Source of the DNA: Acetobacteraceae bacterium
Lineage (GTDB): Bacteria; Pseudomonadota; Alphaproteobacteria; Acetobacterales; Acetobacteraceae
Length of the DNA stretch: 6,233 nt
Reading direction: 5' to 3'
NCBI GenBank assembly: GCA_003164305.1
Contig: PLSZ01000642.1
Location: 5,439 to 11,671, forward strand
Part shown: piece after piece, positions 5,143 through 6,233 of the stretch
Numbering within the stretch: position 1 is the first letter of the stretch
How the letters are laid out: each line of letters starts with the position of its first letter
Translations under genes and position numbers: made by a program
The notes under the pieces: model-generated
Databases searched by the model: none
What the model was told of the DNA's origin: nothing
Seen by the model: the letters and a program-made list of their open reading frames with translations, nothing else

Positions 5143-6233
5143 TCACACGTGCAACGAATCCCGGATCCGCCCATACGCGATCCGCGCCGCCACCGCCGAC
5201 TTCCACAACCCATGGAACGGGATCGGCTTCATCCCGGTGATCGGCATGTCGATCTCCGCCTCCGCCCCGCCGAGCGTCCGCTTCGCCAGTTGCGGCCCCA
5301 TCGCCGTCGACATCGCCACCCCGCGCCCGTTGTAGCCGAGGCACACCAGCACCCCCGGCGCCGGCTCATGAATATGCGGATAGTGATCCAGCGTCACCGC
5401 CAGCTGCCCGCTCCACCCATGCGTCCATTTGATCCCTTTGATCCGGGGCCACAGCCGCGTCGCGTAGCGAATGAAGAACGCCAGTTGCTCCGGCCCGTCG
5501 ATGTCGTGCTGAGGACACCGTCCGCCCATCAGTACCCGGTTTTGCCGGTCCACCCGGTAATACGTGGTGACGCTTCCCAGTTCGTAAACCGAGGCGCGGT
5601 GTGGCATCATTTCTTTGGCGATCTGTTCCGGCACCGGCTCGCTGGCCGCGATCCCGCTGTAGACCGGCACCAGCGTCCGCCGCAGCTTCGGCCAGAGCTC
5701 CCCCGTGTAGCCGTTGGTGCCAATCACCAGCCGGTCCGCCGTCACCGTGCCGGTCGGCGTCTCGACCCGCCACGCCGTGCCATGCCGGGAAATCTTCGTC
5801 GCCGGCGTCCCGCCATGCACCGCCGCCCCCGCCTGCATCGCCGCCTGGGCCAGCCCTCGCGCATAGCCGAGCGGGTTCACATGCCCCCCGCGATGATCCA
5901 GCAGAGCGCACAAATACCGGTCGGTGCCGGTCTTCGCCCGCATCGCGTGTTTGTCCAGCAGTTCGACGGGCATGCCGCGGTGCGCGCCCTGCTCATGCGC
6001 CGTTTCGATGTCGCCCACGTTGTTGCGCTGGAACGCGGCGCGCATGGTGCCGGTTTGCGACGCCTCGCACTGGATCTGATGCCGCGCGATGAGGTTGAAC
6101 ACGACGTTCGGCGCGTCCCACGACATGCGGATCATGCGCCCGCCAAGATCGGGGCCGAAGTCTTTCTCCACCTGATCGGGGTTATGCTTCAGGCCCGGAT
6201 TGACCTGCCCGCCATTGCGGCCCGAGGCGCCCC
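5143..6233 (-). CDS. FAD-dependent oxidoreductase of the DAO family, PuuB-like (N-terminus off window)
   Basis: The frame is open to the window edge, so 362 C-terminal residues are visible and the start lies beyond 6233. A GTG at 6169-6171 is in frame but internal: upstream codons read GASGRNGGQVNPGLK, the conserved stretch that follows the FAD-binding GxGxxG loop in this family, so roughly 50-70 residues including that loop are missing here. Visible parts are RNGG (5-8), a substrate-domain stretch with GGHVNPLGYARGL, the second FAD-domain strand ending IGTNGYTG (170-177), and the C-terminal FAD contact GYNGRGVAMSTAMG (299-312). The family oxidises amines or amino acids with FAD (D-amino acid and glycine oxidases, gamma-glutamylputrescine oxidoreductase). 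Overall form is closest to PuuB-like enzymes of about 430 residues. The substrate is not determinable; no glutamylputrescine-pathway partner gene is visible. It is cytoplasmic by appearance. The gene converges on the kinase gene. Confidence 0.9.
   Translation of the reverse strand, partial: GASGRNGGQVNPGLKHNPDQVEKDFGPDLGGRMIRMSWDAPNVVFNLIARHQIQCEASQTGTMRAAFQRNNVGDIETAHEQGAHRGMPVELLDKHAMRAKTGTDRYLCALLDHRGGHVNPLGYARGLAQAAMQAGAAVHGGTPATKISRHGTAWRVETPTGTVTADRLVIGTNGYTGELWPKLRRTLVPVYSGIAASEPVPEQIAKEMMPHRASVYELGSVTTYYRVDRQNRVLMGGRCPQHDIDGPEQLAFFIRYATRLWPRIKGIKWTHGWSGQLAVTLDHYPHIHEPAPGVLVCLGYNGRGVAMSTAMGPQLAKRTLGGAEAEIDMPITGMKPIPFHGLWKSAVAARIAYGRIRDSLHV

Overview
The window is GC-rich DNA with strong G/C bias at codon third positions. 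It carries short palindromic elements of a type common in Alphaproteobacteria: a CGGG arm, a five-base loop of the CTCGA/CTTGA kind, and a CCCG arm. Together with the gene content (Tat-type dienelactone hydrolase, soluble PAS hybrid kinase with an AHDFNNLL H-box, PuuB-like oxidoreductase, LprI-like secreted protein), this suggests a free-living alphaproteobacterium, perhaps Rhodospirillales/Acetobacteraceae. The lineage is an inference from style; there is no rRNA or marker gene in the window.

Layout. (1) 1-504, plus strand: the last 167 residues of a large, probably secreted beta-strand-rich protein whose start is off the window. (2) 664-1539 and 1568-2347, plus strand: a two-gene unit of a probably exported dienelactone-hydrolase-family enzyme and a classical NAD-type short-chain dehydrogenase, 28 bp apart, each with a clear ribosome binding site. 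(3) 2348-2659: a 312-bp convergent intergenic region with two palindromic repeats in opposite orientation and a decayed third copy. (4) 2660-3103, minus strand: a secreted LprI-like/DUF1311 protein. (5) 3104-3335: a divergent control region, including a possible 45-codon leader ORF whose stop overlaps the chosen kinase start as ATGA. (6) 3336-4970, plus strand: a soluble PAS-HisKA-HATPase-receiver hybrid histidine kinase. (7) 4971-5142: a second convergent intergenic region holding a 19-bp tandem array that runs into another copy of the palindromic element. (8) 5143-6233, minus strand: an FAD-dependent amine/amino-acid oxidoreductase of the DAO family whose N-terminus is off the window.

The genes do not form one obvious pathway. 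The hydrolase and dehydrogenase are probably co-transcribed and may act on a common carbonyl or lactone-derived compound, but the substrate cannot be read from sequence. The kinase has no DNA-binding output and no adjacent response regulator or phosphotransfer gene, so its partner lies elsewhere.

I do not see a convincing new multi-gene system. The most interesting signals are non-coding: the in-phase 19-bp array that begins on the kinase stop codon and merges with a palindromic repeat, the paired base changes between palindrome copies, and the possible leader ORF coupled to the kinase.
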